This document shows, piece by piece, positions 1 through 11,784 of a stretch of 64,000 bases of DNA. Both the position numbers and the translations under genes were made by a program. The stretch covers positions 23,893,133-23,957,132 of the forward strand of contig NC_089274.1 in assembly GCF_963678975.1 (NCBI RefSeq), given 5' to 3'. Below the pieces are notes generated by a model. That model made no database searches. It was not told where the DNA came from and worked only from the letters and a program-made list of their open reading frames with translations. This stretch comes from Dysidea avara. Lineage: Eukaryota > Porifera > Demospongiae > Dictyoceratida > Dysideidae. Position 1 is the stretch's first letter; every line of letters begins with the position of its first letter.

Positions 1-178
1 ATCATATGGCTTTGTACTTTATAAACAGTCTTGCAATAAATTTTTACCCGAAAAACCACCTGAATGCATTAGTACTGCTGTAATGAGGTTAAACAAAGCA
101 GAAAGATGAATGTTTCAATGTACAGTGAGTTTTAAAATTTTCAAGTCGCCTACATGTCGTCTACCTGCCTTCCTGCTA

Positions 179-431
179 CAGTAGGACCTCGATTATCTGA
201 ATCTCGATTATCCGAACCCTCAATTATCCAAACAGCGTAAGTGACTGCTCTATTAGAGTATTTCGTCATTAGGTGAACGTTCTATTAGAGAAGGTGTATG
301 TTCTATTAGAGTAGTTGAACAGAACTCTGTATATAAATGAATGGGCTTCATTTATCCGAACAAATTCACTTATCTGAACACTTTTATGATTTAACTGGCA
401 CACAGGTGTTCGGATAATGGAGGTCCTACTG
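179..431. mobile_element. pogo/Tigger-like non-autonomous DNA transposon
   Basis: The terminal inverted repeats start CAGTAGGACCTCGATTAT on the left, with the inverse ending GGTCCTACTG on the right. It is flanked by TA on both sides. The paralogous segment near 57865 has the uninterrupted site (CCTGCTACCTGCC), so the insertion is confirmed by an empty site. Three ATTAGAG motifs lie inside it. There is no transposase. Confidence 0.85.
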
Positions 432-582
432 TACTTACCTGCTGTAAAACCTTGGTAGCGCTAGGTGTACAGCTCCAGGAATTTCTGACAGCTAAGGTAA
501 TGATGGTGGATTCATGGATCTGTTGCTCCGATTATGTTTTGTCCACTGTACCATGCCGTTCATTTTCATCATACATTGGCCT

Positions 583-1043
583 TAGGGGTGCAACAATATA
601 TCGATATATAGCAATATTTTCTATCACAATACAAGTGTGATGAAACATATCGATATATTGCATATTGCAATATATCGCTGTGTTACAATATATTGCATAA
701 TAATATTACAGGGTTGTAATGGGCTGTGGTTTGTGGATAATTAGCCTATTCAGCTGCCACCTTCCTGGAGGGCGGGAATCAAAGCCACCAGAATGCAATT
801 GTTGATGTTTTAGAAGCCACATATCCTAAACAAACAGTACTGGTTGTAGTACTGCCTACTTGTACTGTAATACCTATTTAATAACTGTTGGCCATTATAA
901 GTAGCTTTTGACTGGTGGGTGTACACCACATGACACTAATGCTATCTGCTGTATCTTATGAAGCTTAAATCCATGAGTTATTTACACAATATTTTTTTAA
1001 GGCAATACGCAATATGGTATTTACCCATATTGTTGCATCCCTA
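583..1043. mobile_element. hAT-type MITE
   Basis: The ends are TAGGGGTGCAACAATAT and ATATTGTTGCATCCCTA. The 8-base target duplication ATTGGCCT is at 575-582 and 1044-1051. The paralogous segment (about 58010) lacks the element. The interior is rich in ATCGATAT-like palindromes. No coding capacity was seen. Confidence 0.88.
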
Positions 1044-1198
1044 ATTGGCCTTATTTGTTCTTCCTGAAGGGTAATTGATAGTTGCAGCACATGTCACTGC
1101 CATAAAATGTCATTTTTTGTACATGATTTTAACGAAGTGTGAACGTGTAATATAACTAGCTAGTTAGACATAAAAATAAACAAACTAGTTAAATATTT

Positions 1199-1444
1199 AA
1201 AGGAAGTGCATGGGGATCGATATAATACACATTACAAAAAGCAAGGAAACAAAAAATAAAAATGATCCATGCAACAAAGAATAAGGAAAATAGATGGCTA
1301 CTTACTAAAATTAGACACAGTTTAATGTTTACTTTTAGCCAACATCTTGAAACCAGACTATAGCCAAAAGTAAGCATTAAAAATGTGTCTCATTTTAGTA
1401 AGTAGCCATCTATTTCTTTTTCATATCAATCCCTACTTCCTTGT
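1199..1444. mobile_element. Fold-back MITE, AAGGAAGT family
   Basis: The outer ends (AAGGAAGT...GGGGATCGATAT and ATATCAATCCCTACTTCCTT) are inverted. An inner inverted pair, GATGGCTACTTACTAAAATT, is near 1292 and 1390. The element is present in both duplicate segments (also about 58165-58425), so it predates the duplication. The AGTAGGGAT core is shared with the element at 22956. Confidence 0.6.
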
Positions 1445-1769
1445 AAAATTTTGGTTCGGAAACTGCTTTTGCTGCTTCCAGATATAGATATATGACGGGA
1501 TATGCTTGTCAGGCTGAAGCAGCTCCAAGAGTTGTGCCCATGACAGTTCAAAATGTCCTTAGTCTCCTCTTTAAAGCCACCTCAGCTTGACACATACTTA
1601 CACACCCCATGGTGTCCCCATCATGTGACTTTTATCTTGAGGTTTTCCCATGCAGGCACTGTCAGTTTATTAGACTACTTTGTAACCCTCTTCATGTCTA
1701 ATCGTTGAATTTTTCAAAATGCTTATGGTTAGCTAGTTTTCTGTGTCGATGACATATACCTAATCTAGC

Positions 1770-2328
1770 TAGTGTTGCACCAATAATCAGTTTAATAATC
1801 GGTATTGGGGCGACATTGGTTACTAGCTGATAATTGGTTTTAATTAAATCAAAGCAGATGTTAATCTCCACTGTATAATGATGTGGGGGAGGCTAGACAT
1901 AAGTTATTTGGCATTTTAATTAAGTTATGTGTTGATGATTTAGCAGTGACTACAAGCCATGCCCATAACAAACTGTCAGGTTTTAGGCCATACCAACAGT
2001 AAACTGAGGTTTAGGTTTCTATGTAGTACCAGTCACTTGTCTCACCTGTATAGCAGTAGTAAAATGTACTTAAAACCTGTTTACCTTGAGTAACTTTTAC
2101 TTATGGTATATATCTAACTTTACATTTTAGCCTAGAATGAGCATATCAATGGTTTTGTCACTAATATGAGTCATTTAGTAATGATGAGGATGAGTGTTAG
2201 TGTTATTAGGATGTGTGTTAGTGATAATTATTAGTGTATATCGGATCGATTATAGGTATCGGCTAATTCTGTTGCTTAATATCATGTTATCGGAATAATC
2301 AGCTAATTTGGATATCAATGCAACACTA
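1770..2328. mobile_element. hAT-type MITE
   Basis: The ends are TAGTGTTGCACCAATAATC and the inverse ending ATGCAACACTA. The 8-base target duplication AATCTAGC is at 1762-1769 and 2329-2336. The empty site is preserved near 58717 in the paralogous segment as a single AATCTAGC. Confidence 0.9.
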
Positions 2329-2969
2329 AATCTAGCAATACTCCAATGCAGGTCCCTGGTGGGATAGTTGACAAAACAGTCTTGACTGCTCTATTAGAGT
2401 GTTTTACTGCAGGTAATTGCTCTATTAGAGTGATTTGATCATTTTAGTGGAGGGATCCAACAATGCTACAAAGAAGCACTGTGCTGTAAAATCCAACCTG
2501 TATTATCAGGCATTGTTTGTCATCTAACCTGTAGTGATCTCTTCACTGTAGTTATTTCTCTGGAATAGTTGTTTGCACAAATTAGTAGCTAGATGACACA
2601 ATAGACTAGTACACTAGTGTGGTCATTTTGCAGCATGAGTGGCCAGCTGTGGCATATGCTAACCAACTAGCTGTCAGTCCAGACTCTGCCTAAACACCTT
2701 GCACAATGTATCCTATAGTGGAACTTAACGGATATAGCCATTAGTGTCATAAAAATATTCATGACTTATGGCTGGTAAAGTACTAGTTTGGCACATTTAA
2801 AGCATCATTATTTGGTTTTCTGTGCTTAATTGTACACCCACAATTGAAAATACACTTACGTTTGGCCTTAGTACATCTTGCTGCTTAATTTGAGCTTGTG
2901 ACTATCATGCTTGTGTGCATTATACATCAGGCAAATCACTCATGCCAATTATTACAACTTCTACATATT

Positions 2970-3166
2970 CAGTGGAATCCCTATTATCTTGGGGAAGGGT
3001 GTTTGTATAATTGAAAAGTACATAAATCAAATGTCCATACATTTATATACAGAACCTTGCTCAGTCACTCTAATAAAGTACACACTTGTTGACTAATAGG
3101 GCACTCAGCTTGGTGTTTGGATGATCAAATGTTCATGATCATGTTCGGATAATTGAGGATCCACTA
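2970..3166. mobile_element. Older pogo/Tigger-like MITE
   Basis: CAGTGGAATCCCTATTATC on the left pairs with GGATAATTGAGGATCCACT on the right. TA flanks are visible on the right here and on the left in the duplicate (about 59369). It is present in both duplicate segments and is more decayed than the element at 179-431. Confidence 0.6.
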
Positions 3167-3455
3167 TAAAATCGGTTTCCACTAGTGACATGACTCATAA
3201 GCCCTGATGTACTTGGCCAATAGTTGCTCTTCCATACTGAAATGTATGGAAGAAAAAAGCTTTGCAAACCTGTAACAGCATTAATAGGTGCATATATAGA
3301 TGGGCTGCTGGTGTAACATAGCTTCTGTTTCGTGTACCATTATATTGTTGGTCAAGATATCAACAGAAAATCCATTTTAAAAATGTTTTAGTAAATGATA
3401 TGGGATGTTCTAAGGTACATAACAGTTTAAAATTATTTTAAGTAGTGGTGAAGTC

Positions 3456-4296
3456 CAGGGGCGAATCCAGACTTTTGGAAAGGGATGGAAAGGTCAAAAT
3501 GAAATGACACTATAGGGAAGGCACACCTTTTTGTGCGAAACACAGCATGCAAGAATGCCAAGTTAGGAGGGTGCCCCTCAGGAAATGTTTTGAAAATAAG
3601 ACCTTCTGAGATGGAAACTGAGAGTGATTTCAGCATGGATTCATCACAATTTTCATTCGACTTGTACTAGAGGTGACTGCTCTATTAGGGTATCTCAATC
3701 TTGATACCTCGATTTTGATGTTTATATAGTGTACAATTTGGTGATGGGCTAGGGTTTCCAGCTACCCTCCCACTGAACTATTTTATATAGTCTGTACAGC
3801 AGCTCTGTAAAGTACACACTTATGTGCACTCAAATACAATGGTATAGTCACTAGACAGGATCTTAGAATGCACTCAATGCAGCTCCCTTGATATTAAAAG
3901 GTTTATATATTCAACAAATGTTGGTGTGTACAGCTATACAGCTATTTAGACAACAATCACTGTTTGTGCTACAGAATTTTTGTTTGATGATACAATGCCA
4001 CTCATATACACACAACTAACTGTGTGTGTACACTCAATTAAATTTAATTGTGGGCTTTAAGTAGCATGTAGATGCTGGCCATTGGGAGTATAGCATTTAT
4101 ATGATAGACACTGGTCTGATAGCTATTTGCAGCTAAAAGTCACAAATGGAAAGATAAACTTCACTGGAAGAAATTTTCATGACATATGGAGCACAATTGA
4201 CATTTATACTAAAAATTCTTGGAGGAGGGAGGGGAGGGGGGGGGGGGGGGGGGGGGGTAAAGAGCCTTTCCTGACCCATCCCTCAATCTGCCTCTG
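3456..4296. mobile_element. hAT-like element, CAGGGGCG ends
   Basis: It starts CAGGGGCGAATCCAGACTTT and ends with the inverse AATCTGCCTCTG. The 8-base duplication GTGAAGTC is at 3448-3455 and 4297-4304. A run of 22 G lies at 4236-4257. It is shared with 60573-63909, which holds an extra 2.5 kb insertion. Confidence 0.78.
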
Positions 4297-5057
4297 GTGA
4301 AGTCTTGCAAAGAATATTTTTTAGTAAGTTTTCACTGGCCCCTAAAACTGAAGATTTGGGATAGGAATTGTCCTTACGCAATAGAAATACTATAACTCAA
4401 CCATTACACTATAATGTTTATAGATTGTAATATATTTTTTGACCTACAAACGTGTCACAGAAATGTTACGGTTAAAACCATCATGCCTGAAAAAGGCAGC
4501 CCATCTATATATATAAAACAAGCATGTTATATAATATACTTCAGGCATACGATATCTACAACTTCGGCATAGGGCCAATTGATAAGCATCATGGGAAGAA
4601 ACGGTCTGCAGCTATGCAAGGCTACCTATCACTCAGGGTGGGTGATACCAGAAAATTTTGCTTCAATATGATTACCAATAGTGAGTACTATGGGAATATT
4701 GTGCTTAGTAGAGCCAAAATTTCTCAATTAAGGCTGAAACGCTTCATTTTTTTGATGTTTGCATCTTTTATATAGCTGTCAGTGTAGATGAAGTATCATG
4801 TACTTACCAGGTGTCAAAATTTCTGATTTTTCATAAAAAAGATACCAAAGTATGGCTAGGCAAACTTAATTACTTGTTTCTCATCCATGGATTTCCATGC
4901 AGGCGGCAATTCATTTTTATTAAAGAAAATGCTCCAAATCAGGCTGTCTGTTACTATAAAGGCTTTTAAATACTTACATTTTACCATCCTTTTCTGAGGT
5001 GCAAGAGACGTTTGTTGTACTGTAAAAATAATGACCATCAGTAGCCAGCCTTCTTTT

Positions 5058-5345
5058 CTGTGAATGCTATCCCACTAGGGACCTGTGAAGAGGCTTAAAG
5101 CCTGTGAATACAAGGAGTCAGAAACATGTAACTGAAACGTTGAAGAATGCAGAAAAAATCCCAGACCCAACGGTGACTTGATCCCCCACAACATGCAGTC
5201 TAGGCATGCACCAGAGCAGCTAGTATCTGAGATCTTCTCTGCACTCAAACATCGACTTCTCACCAGTGAATGGTTTTATTCTGTGAATGCTATCCCAGTA
5301 GGGACCTGTGAGGAGGCTTAAAGCCTGTGAATACAAGGAGTCAGC
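5058..5345. repeat. Direct repeat pair
   Basis: A roughly 65-base unit (TGTGAATGCTATCCCA...CAAGGAGTCAG) occurs at about 5058-5121 and again at 5279-5343 with a few substitutions. About 160 bases separate the copies. No gene was recognised from 4300 to 6250. Confidence 0.7.
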
Positions 5346-6255
5346 TTCTTAACATCAAAATACGTGCATACACATGATCAAGAGGTAGCTAACCAGTGCC
5401 TGAAATAATGGTCGGATATCTAACATTTTTGGTGTTTGTCCGAGCATGTTCTATTTTGGTCAGACATCATGTCCAACCAAAATTGGTATAAAATTCACTC
5501 AGACAAATACATATTCATAGCAAAAGTATTCAATTCTGAACAAGTTTTACAAACGTCTGATCAAAAATAGTTTAGTTTAGGTGCTATGTCCTAGCATTTT
5601 TGTCTGCTTATTTCAAGCACTGGTTTACAAGCTGGGACTCTCGTATACTATCAGAGAAATCCAATCCATTAAATATTTAGAAATCCTGAAATCTATAATC
5701 ACTTTTTAAATACGGTTATTTTCGTTCCTGTCCATTATTTCATGAGCTTTTGAGGGCAGCAACCAGTTAAAATCACCAAAGATTAGGCTTTCAGTCAATG
5801 ACTAGGTAGCTACAATGGCTATTTGGAGTAACTAGGTGCTGAATGTTTCGTGAATGAACCATTACAAAGCACATTATTGTGCAGCTTCTTTGGTCCCCTC
5901 TTGTCTACTGTCCACGAGTAGTAGTGAGAAAGCAAGCGATCAATCTTTAGAAAGTAGATAATTGTATTTATAAATACTTATTGAAATACTTATTAAATAT
6001 TTAAATATTGGGACTCTCGTACACAATTTTGGATAGCTTGTGAGCTACCCCTTGCACGTGATTGATAGTAGCAACAATAAAATTTGAGGTGGTGGGGAAA
6101 AAAGTGATGCGGGCAGAGATGAGAAACAGTTTTCCTGGCCTATAGAGTGTTATAGTATGGGTATTGACATTTTATTACTTGTATCGCCCACCCCTACTTA
6201 TCACGCGATACAAAAATGACAAGTACTGCGTGATCTAGAGATGGATTTTCCTCAC

Positions 6256-6582
6256 CTCGTTCCGCACTGATCATGGACTTCTTTATTTCTCCAGCAAGGA
6301 ACTTCACTAGAGGGTTATCACAATTCTCCATTACTCTCAACATTACATCAAACTGTCCCGTGTATCCAATAGCATACCAGGCTTGATCACTTTGTCTAGG
6401 AAGTACTCCGCTTTCTGCTTCTGTGTATCCAATGCTTCAATTCTCGCCTTGTTATCACCGGGTAGAAGATCGTGGGAGTACAAATCAGACGATATGTTGT
6501 CCATCGGCAACACTTTCACGAGCTTGGAATAAAATTCCTTGAACGCTTTTAGTTTTATTTCACCGGTCTCATGATCAGCCAT
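6256..6582 (-). pseudogene. CARD-like first exon of CARD-NMT copy A, frameshifted
   Basis: This encodes a CARD-like domain closely matching the copy C exon at 23898-24252; shared strings include NISSDLYSH, LLPGD and DTQKQKAEYFLD. The likely start is the ATG at 6582 (MADHETGE), because it lines up with the copy C start. After 'VIKPG' one base is missing relative to copy C. The reading frame then shifts to a stop, while the expected continuation (IGYTGQFD, LRVMENC, VKFLAGEIKK) is in another frame. The exon ends at a good donor, CGAG/GTGAGG. Restoring one base would give a phase-1 exon end, as in copy C. It is either a decayed paralogue or a base error in the assembly. The second exon would lie left of base 1. 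Confidence 0.72.
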
Positions 6583-6656
6583 ATTGGAAATCGACACCAC
6601 CTCGGATACCACGTAGTTGTCGGGTGGGGCTGATCTAGATAATGATTATCACATAA

Positions 6657-7926
6657 GGCCACTCCAATTGGTAATTATGTTTCTGGTCCACCGCCCGCAT
6701 CCTTTTTGGAGAATGTGAAATTTCAGAAATAGAGTAACTCACCTAAAATCGGACGGGCTCCAAAATCGGACGCAATTACTCGAGCTACAACAGGAATTTT
6801 TGAACAACTTATATGTCTTTAGGTAGTTCAAAGTTGTGGGACTTTGGGCACCAAGTATCAGCTTTCTCGGCTTCTTTGTCTGGTGGCAGCAACCCTGCAA
6901 AGTCATTTCCGATTAATGCGTATAATCGGAAAAAACAGTCGATTCACGGACACTCACCGTCTACATATCAGACTTGCATTCAATCAACAGTTTTCTACCT
7001 TAAAGTAGTAGAGTAACTCATCTACTTTCTAAATATCCCTGGTTTATTAAATCAAATCCTTTTAATCACGAATTACAAATCAAATAAAATGAGATGTCAC
7101 TGGAGTAATAATCGCACTATGAATTTAAGTATACGGAAGTAAACGATGTTTGTAAAAGTATACGGTGAACATTTTCCGTATACGTATTTCAAACAACGTA
7201 TACTTTATCAAGTTTCCGTATACTTAAATTTATGGTGCGAATATTACTCCAGTGACGTCTCATTTTATTTGATTTGTAATTCGTGATTAAAAGGATTTGA
7301 GTTAATAAACCAGGGATATTTAGAAAGTAGATGAGTTACTCTACTACTTTAAGGTAGAAAACTGTTGATTGAATGCAAGTCTGATATGTAGACGGTGAGT
7401 GTCCGTGAATCGACTGTTTTTTCCGATTATACGTATTAATCGGAAATGACTTTGCAGGGCTGCTGCCACCAGACAAAGAAGCCGAGAAAGCTGATACTTG
7501 GTGCCCAAAGTCCCACAGCCTTGAACTATCTAAAGGCATATGAGTTGTTCGAAAATTCCTGTTGTAGCTCGAGTAATTGCGTCCGATTTTGGAGCCCGTC
7601 CGATATTAGGTGAGTTCCTCTACATTGGGTAAAATGCCCGCATCAGCTTTTTAAAAAACCTGGATTTCAGAAACAAATATGGGCTGCAACAAGTATGCTA
7701 AATCTAACTATCTAAGTATCATAATGTGTATTTTATCAATGAAAACCTGCAAGAAATGGGCAGAGTACATGGTACGGATCGATATACTCTAATAGAACAG
7801 TCAGTAAATCACAAAATACTCTAATTGAGCAGTCACTTCATTGTTGCTTTGTTGCTGAATTCCGCCCGCCCGCACCTAAAACTGATTTTCAAAGGACCAG
7901 AAACATAATTACCAATTGGAGTGGCC
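6657..7926. mobile_element. Harbinger-like element carrying a large palindrome
   Basis: The ends are GGCCACTCCAATTGGTAATT and its inverse. They are flanked by TAA at 6654-6656 and 7927-7929, a 3-base duplication typical of PIF/Harbinger. Inside, about 6721-7640 is a near-perfect palindrome with arms of roughly 400 bases. The same 67-codon ORF therefore appears on both strands; this is a symmetry effect and not evidence of a gene. It starts about 75 bases upstream of the copy A CARD start codon. Confidence 0.8.
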
Positions 7927-8439
7927 TAATAGACCTGCCTATGTCTGGTCTTTGTTCCGACATTAATTATAGCTGCACGTATGCAAGATTATAATAGCTA
8001 TACGCAGTCGACTACTGACTATCCGATGACTAATCCTCTTTGAAGCAAACTTGCACTACACATCGAGCTACACATCCGTGCAATTGTAATCGTTAAACAG
8101 GAACTCAGAATTAAACCAAATATTGATTTTCAGTGGAGCCCTGTGAGCAAAAGAGTACAAAACACACCAAAAATAAACATGCACACACACACAAAGTCAG
8201 TACAAAGAAATGAAAGATGAAAGAGTAGTAGCCTCCACAACAGTTGATTGTAGATTGCTCTACAGAACACACCCATGATACTTTCCCAAAATTGGTATAT
8301 ACCCTGGAAATAGAGACGATTGGTATTACGACCAACTGGCATGGCCAGTCACGTCTTTAGAGTATCAAAAAATACCTTATGATAAATTATGGAGAAATTT
8401 TTGTGCATGGACTTATAGCCAACACTCTAAATTTTCTTA

Positions 8440-9081
8440 ACAAACTTGGACTGCACTCTTTCAGTCAGTCGTGTTGGTTAATTTAGCAGTAGTAGGACAC
8501 CAAACAGCATCACAATAATCAAACAGACATCACAAAAGCAGTATAAAGTACACAGAGTACAGCTGGTGGCAGTTATCCATAGCAAAGAATGGAGACAATT
8601 CGAGGTTTTTCTCTAGAGACCATATTAGAGATTTATAAAATCCAGAGTCAATTATAACTCCTAGGTATTGAACAGGATCTACATGAACAAGTAAAATACC
8701 TCCAACTGAAAATTAATATTGAGTGATCTATTTGCAATTTTCTGTCAACTTCCTATGAGCATTGAACTGGATTTCACAACATTTATACTCAATTGAGAAC
8801 TGCACAGCCAATTACAAGCCACAGCATCCAAATCAGATCGCAAGAATGTCTCTACTATGCTCAAATCCAAATGGCCACAGTGCAATTCAGCATCATGAGC
8901 ATACAAATCTAAAAGTGAGTGTTGGATGACAATCAGCCATAGATCCTTGGGGAACACCAATTGACACTTGACCCCAGTCAGATAGTTTACCACTAAACAG
9001 AGCTCTTGGAATTCCAGCCACATGGAATTGTGGCTTTAGTAATAGGGGCATTCTGCATGTATTATTCTGCAGTTTGTACAA
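8440..9081 (-). pseudogene. LINE reverse transcriptase remnant
   Basis: The minus-strand frames contain non-LTR reverse-transcriptase signatures: LSDWGQVSIGVPQGS (about 8950-9000), then in another frame YAHDAELHCGHLDLS, where YADD is expected, followed by SDLDAVACNWLCSSQLSIN. Further on, QYLGVIIDS and DYCDAVWCPTTAKLT match the tail of CR1/L2-type reverse transcriptases. Frame changes, a deletion after GVPQGS and several stops show it is dead. Similar decayed sequence may continue to about 8110. Confidence 0.8.
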
Positions 9082-9184
9082 TACGGACTTGGCCTATGCC
9101 ATACAATGAGTCCAGGTTACCATTACGTGCATAAATTACATAACAGCACAACACATAATAATTACACTGCAGAAAGAAACATGT

Positions 9185-10906
9185 CTAATGCAATTGAAGA
9201 GGATTATTTACACTGATGGTAGTAAAGTAGCCTGGCTTCTGATCTGAGCGAGGGCTGGCTGCATATTTGGCTGCTGTAGCTGCTGCTTTAGATGAACTAG
9301 CAGGTGGCTCTACCTGCTTGCCTCCATCTTCTTCTGCTGCCAGTGTAGTCTGACTCATCAACTGAAAGCAACAGCAACAACTAAGTGTACTTGATTATTA
9401 CACACTGTAATGCACTACACAGACATAATATTGTATGCATAAAACACTAAAAAAGAGCCTTTAGCTGTGTTGTGTACATGGTCAGGTCTAGTCAGTGGAA
9501 TACTGGGTCAATGTGTACTATTCAGAATGAGGCACTGCAGGTAAATCCTTATACTACATCACATCAGACAGTACAACTACAGTACAGTGTACTACACATG
9601 CACACACATGCACATAAGCAAACACAACATGTATACATGTATACATATCTCACAAACACTAGAATATACTCAACACACATACCTGTTTCACTTTGCTCTT
9701 ACTCATGTCATCCCTCATTGCCAGTAGTGCTGTAATGTGGTCAGCAGTAATGTCAGACTGTTTGCTAGCTAGACCCTGTATAATGTGATAATAGAACAAC
9801 AAGAGTATATCAATACACACATCACTCACAGATATTTCCAATGGGAGGAATTCTATTTTTACACTTATCAGCTCTGCTAGCTCTTCAAGAATTTTAGGTT
9901 TCTAAATAAGTAGACATAAAAACCATTATGTGCACTTGCAAATACATAAGATATAGAATATTAGCACTAGTACATATTAAATATAATCACTTTGGGATTG
10001 GTGGCATGAGATAGATGGGCAAAGAAGCTACTGATGTGTTTAGCATCCTTCTTAATCTGTTCACCTCCTTTTTGACGTTCCTTCTCATTCTTAAATACTA
10101 TCCTCCTACGACATAATAACTTACTGAGCTGCTCAGAACAGTACCACTAATGTACATACTTTCTCATTAGACTATCGATGTAGTACATTACTAGCCTCTG
10201 TTGGGCCTCAATCATAAGAGCTGAATGATGCCTTTAAAAAACAATGCATACTGCACTGTATCATTTTTGTACATACTTTTGCTTCAGATGGTGAAATTCT
10301 CCATTGTAGTCCTGAAATGTAGCTGCTACCGTCTCCATGATGTTACCTGGGCTCTGTAGCCTGTTACAAGATATGAGATACTTGTACATGTTTATGTCAG
10401 CTACCTGTTCTCCATATATTATGTAGTTAGGAAATATGTCATACATGATCATGTTACAACATGTTCACCATATTCTGTTACATTTATTACATACGTACCA
10501 TTTCTGTCTATTCAGCAGACTATCCAACACTGGTGTCAGATTGCCAAACACGATATCCAGCAGAAAATTGATACTACAATACATCAACACAATTTGTAAC
10601 TCCACGAAGAAACTTGTTACACATATGTAGCATACCACATTGAGCTAATCTCATCAAATCCATGGTGGATCTGTTTAAAAGACTTCTCCAAATTCTCCTC
10701 CAGAATGATTTCATTCAGTTCTTGTCTGAAGCAATCCTACAAAGTTACCATACACACTAAACATTCTGAGTAGTAATACAATAAACACACCCTCAGACCA
10801 TGGACAAACTCCACACAAGCATTACAGTTGTTAGTGATGGAGACCATGTAGAATATGAAGTATTGTGCCTCTGATATTGACTCCTTGTTGTAGGCCTCCA
10901 CCAGTG
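9185..10906 (-). CDS. EXOC3: Exocyst complex component 3 (Sec6)-like, C-terminal exons
   Basis: Nine exons were read by hand: 10791-10906, 10636-10736, 10499-10573, 10277-10360, 10160-10231, 9991-10105, 9830-9901, 9683-9775 and 9185-9361 (stop at 9185). All have GT-AG borders, introns of 45-321 bases, matching phases and no internal stop. EXOC3/Sec6 is a helical subunit of the exocyst, which tethers secretory vesicles to the plasma membrane. Family resemblance is clear in QYFIFYMVSITNNC, NRQKWLQSPG, SLMRKRIVFKNEKERQKGG (human KRISFRSPEERKEGAEK) and DITADHITALLAMRDDMS (human DIRDDHIGALLAVRGD). The tail after MSQTTL is Ala-rich and diverges from vertebrates. This part looks functional, but the exons upstream of it are damaged. 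Confidence 0.9.
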
Positions 10907-11036
10907 CTAGTAGCATAAGAATAAACAACTAATATAATGTGTATAATGGACATTTGTCATATCAGTATTGGACTAGTAAGCTGTTGGTCAATTTTGATCA
11001 GTTGGTAATTGAGCAATTTTGAATACACAAATTTAC

Positions 11037-11080
11037 TGTGTGTAGTCATTGATAGCCTCCATAAAGGTCTCCGCTGAATT
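11037..11080 (-). CDS. EXOC3: Probable EXOC3 exon preceding the C-terminal block
   Basis: A 44-base open exon lies between a TGTAG acceptor and a GTAAAT donor and encodes ETFMEAINDYT. By alignment it fits just before LVEAYNKESISEAQYF, corresponding to human NSFLSRYKDEAQLYKEE. However, its end phase (2) does not match the two-base lead of the next exon at 10906. Either the joint is off by one base in this copy or a splice site is misread. Confidence 0.45.
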
Positions 11081-11566
11081 CTACATCTTTTACAAAACTT
11101 TGATTTGACTGTTCTATTATTCATTATGACAGACAGTGTTTATTGCTCTCAGGCTCAGCGGTAGAAAGTATAATTAAATTGCTGTATAGACTCTATGGAT
11201 CAATTTCTACACCATAACATTGTTATACCTGTTAGGTAGAGATTATAATTTATACTGAACCCAGCAGTTACCAATCTTTTTACTCTTTATATAGCTAGCA
11301 AAACACAATATAGTAGTACAATGTTAATCCCCACTATACCACTTCAAATTATTCAAATTTAAAAATGACTTCATTTAGATTTATTTATTTCATTGTTAGT
11401 GTGTGTTCTGTTAGAATAGATGTACATTCCATCAGAGTGGATGGACTCTACAGCAACAGCAAAAGGCAAAAAGGGAAGCCAGGGGCACAGTATTTTTACT
11501 TGAGCCACAGTTATTAACATATCTCACATCTTTGTACTGTAGCTAGTCTAAACAAATCTGTAGCAC

Positions 11567-11647
11567 TTTTAATTTAGTGCCAGTCCCAAGAGAAGTCATA
11601 CCAGTGTGGTAGTGTCCATTAATGTCCAACTCCAGTGGTTCAGGAAG
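11567..11647 (-). pseudogene. EXOC3: EXOC3 exon, 3' half, split by a transposon
   Basis: The minus strand reads EPLELDINGHYHTGMTS, matching the EXOC3 region EPEADQDGYYQTTLP. The exon runs directly into the transposon at 11648. On the far side (13041-13072) the frame continues as IQHISKSSSLP after the 5-base duplication is removed, with an acceptor (GTCAG/ATACAG) 50 bases from the next exon's donor. The 3' border at 11567 is uncertain: the donor AAA/GTGCTA is weak. Confidence 0.5.
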
Positions 11648-11784
11648 CAGGGGCGTAGGGAGGGGGAGGGGGGTTCCGGGGGGGGTTCAGGAACCCCCCC
11701 TGTAAAATTTTGACTTCTGCAAGCAGGATCCTAACACACCATTTAGTGTGGCAGGACAAAATGAGTGAGTAATATAGTGTAATG

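Larger units (their letters stand above)
1..4386. repeat. Segmental duplication, copy A
   Basis: This stretch matches 57688-64000 along its whole length in the same orientation. Copy A carries insertions that B lacks (179-431, 583-1043, 1770-2328), and B carries insertions that A lacks (59742-60385, 61048-63546). In copy B the segment lies on the 5' side of the NMT-like exon. I infer that copy A is the matching intron of a neighbouring paralogue whose NMT-like exon lies just left of base 1 and whose CARD exon is at 6256-6582. Confidence 0.9.

Noticed and set aside
6813-7539. The same 67-residue ORF on both strands
   Set aside because: It arises from the arms of a palindromic transposon; symmetry, not two genes.
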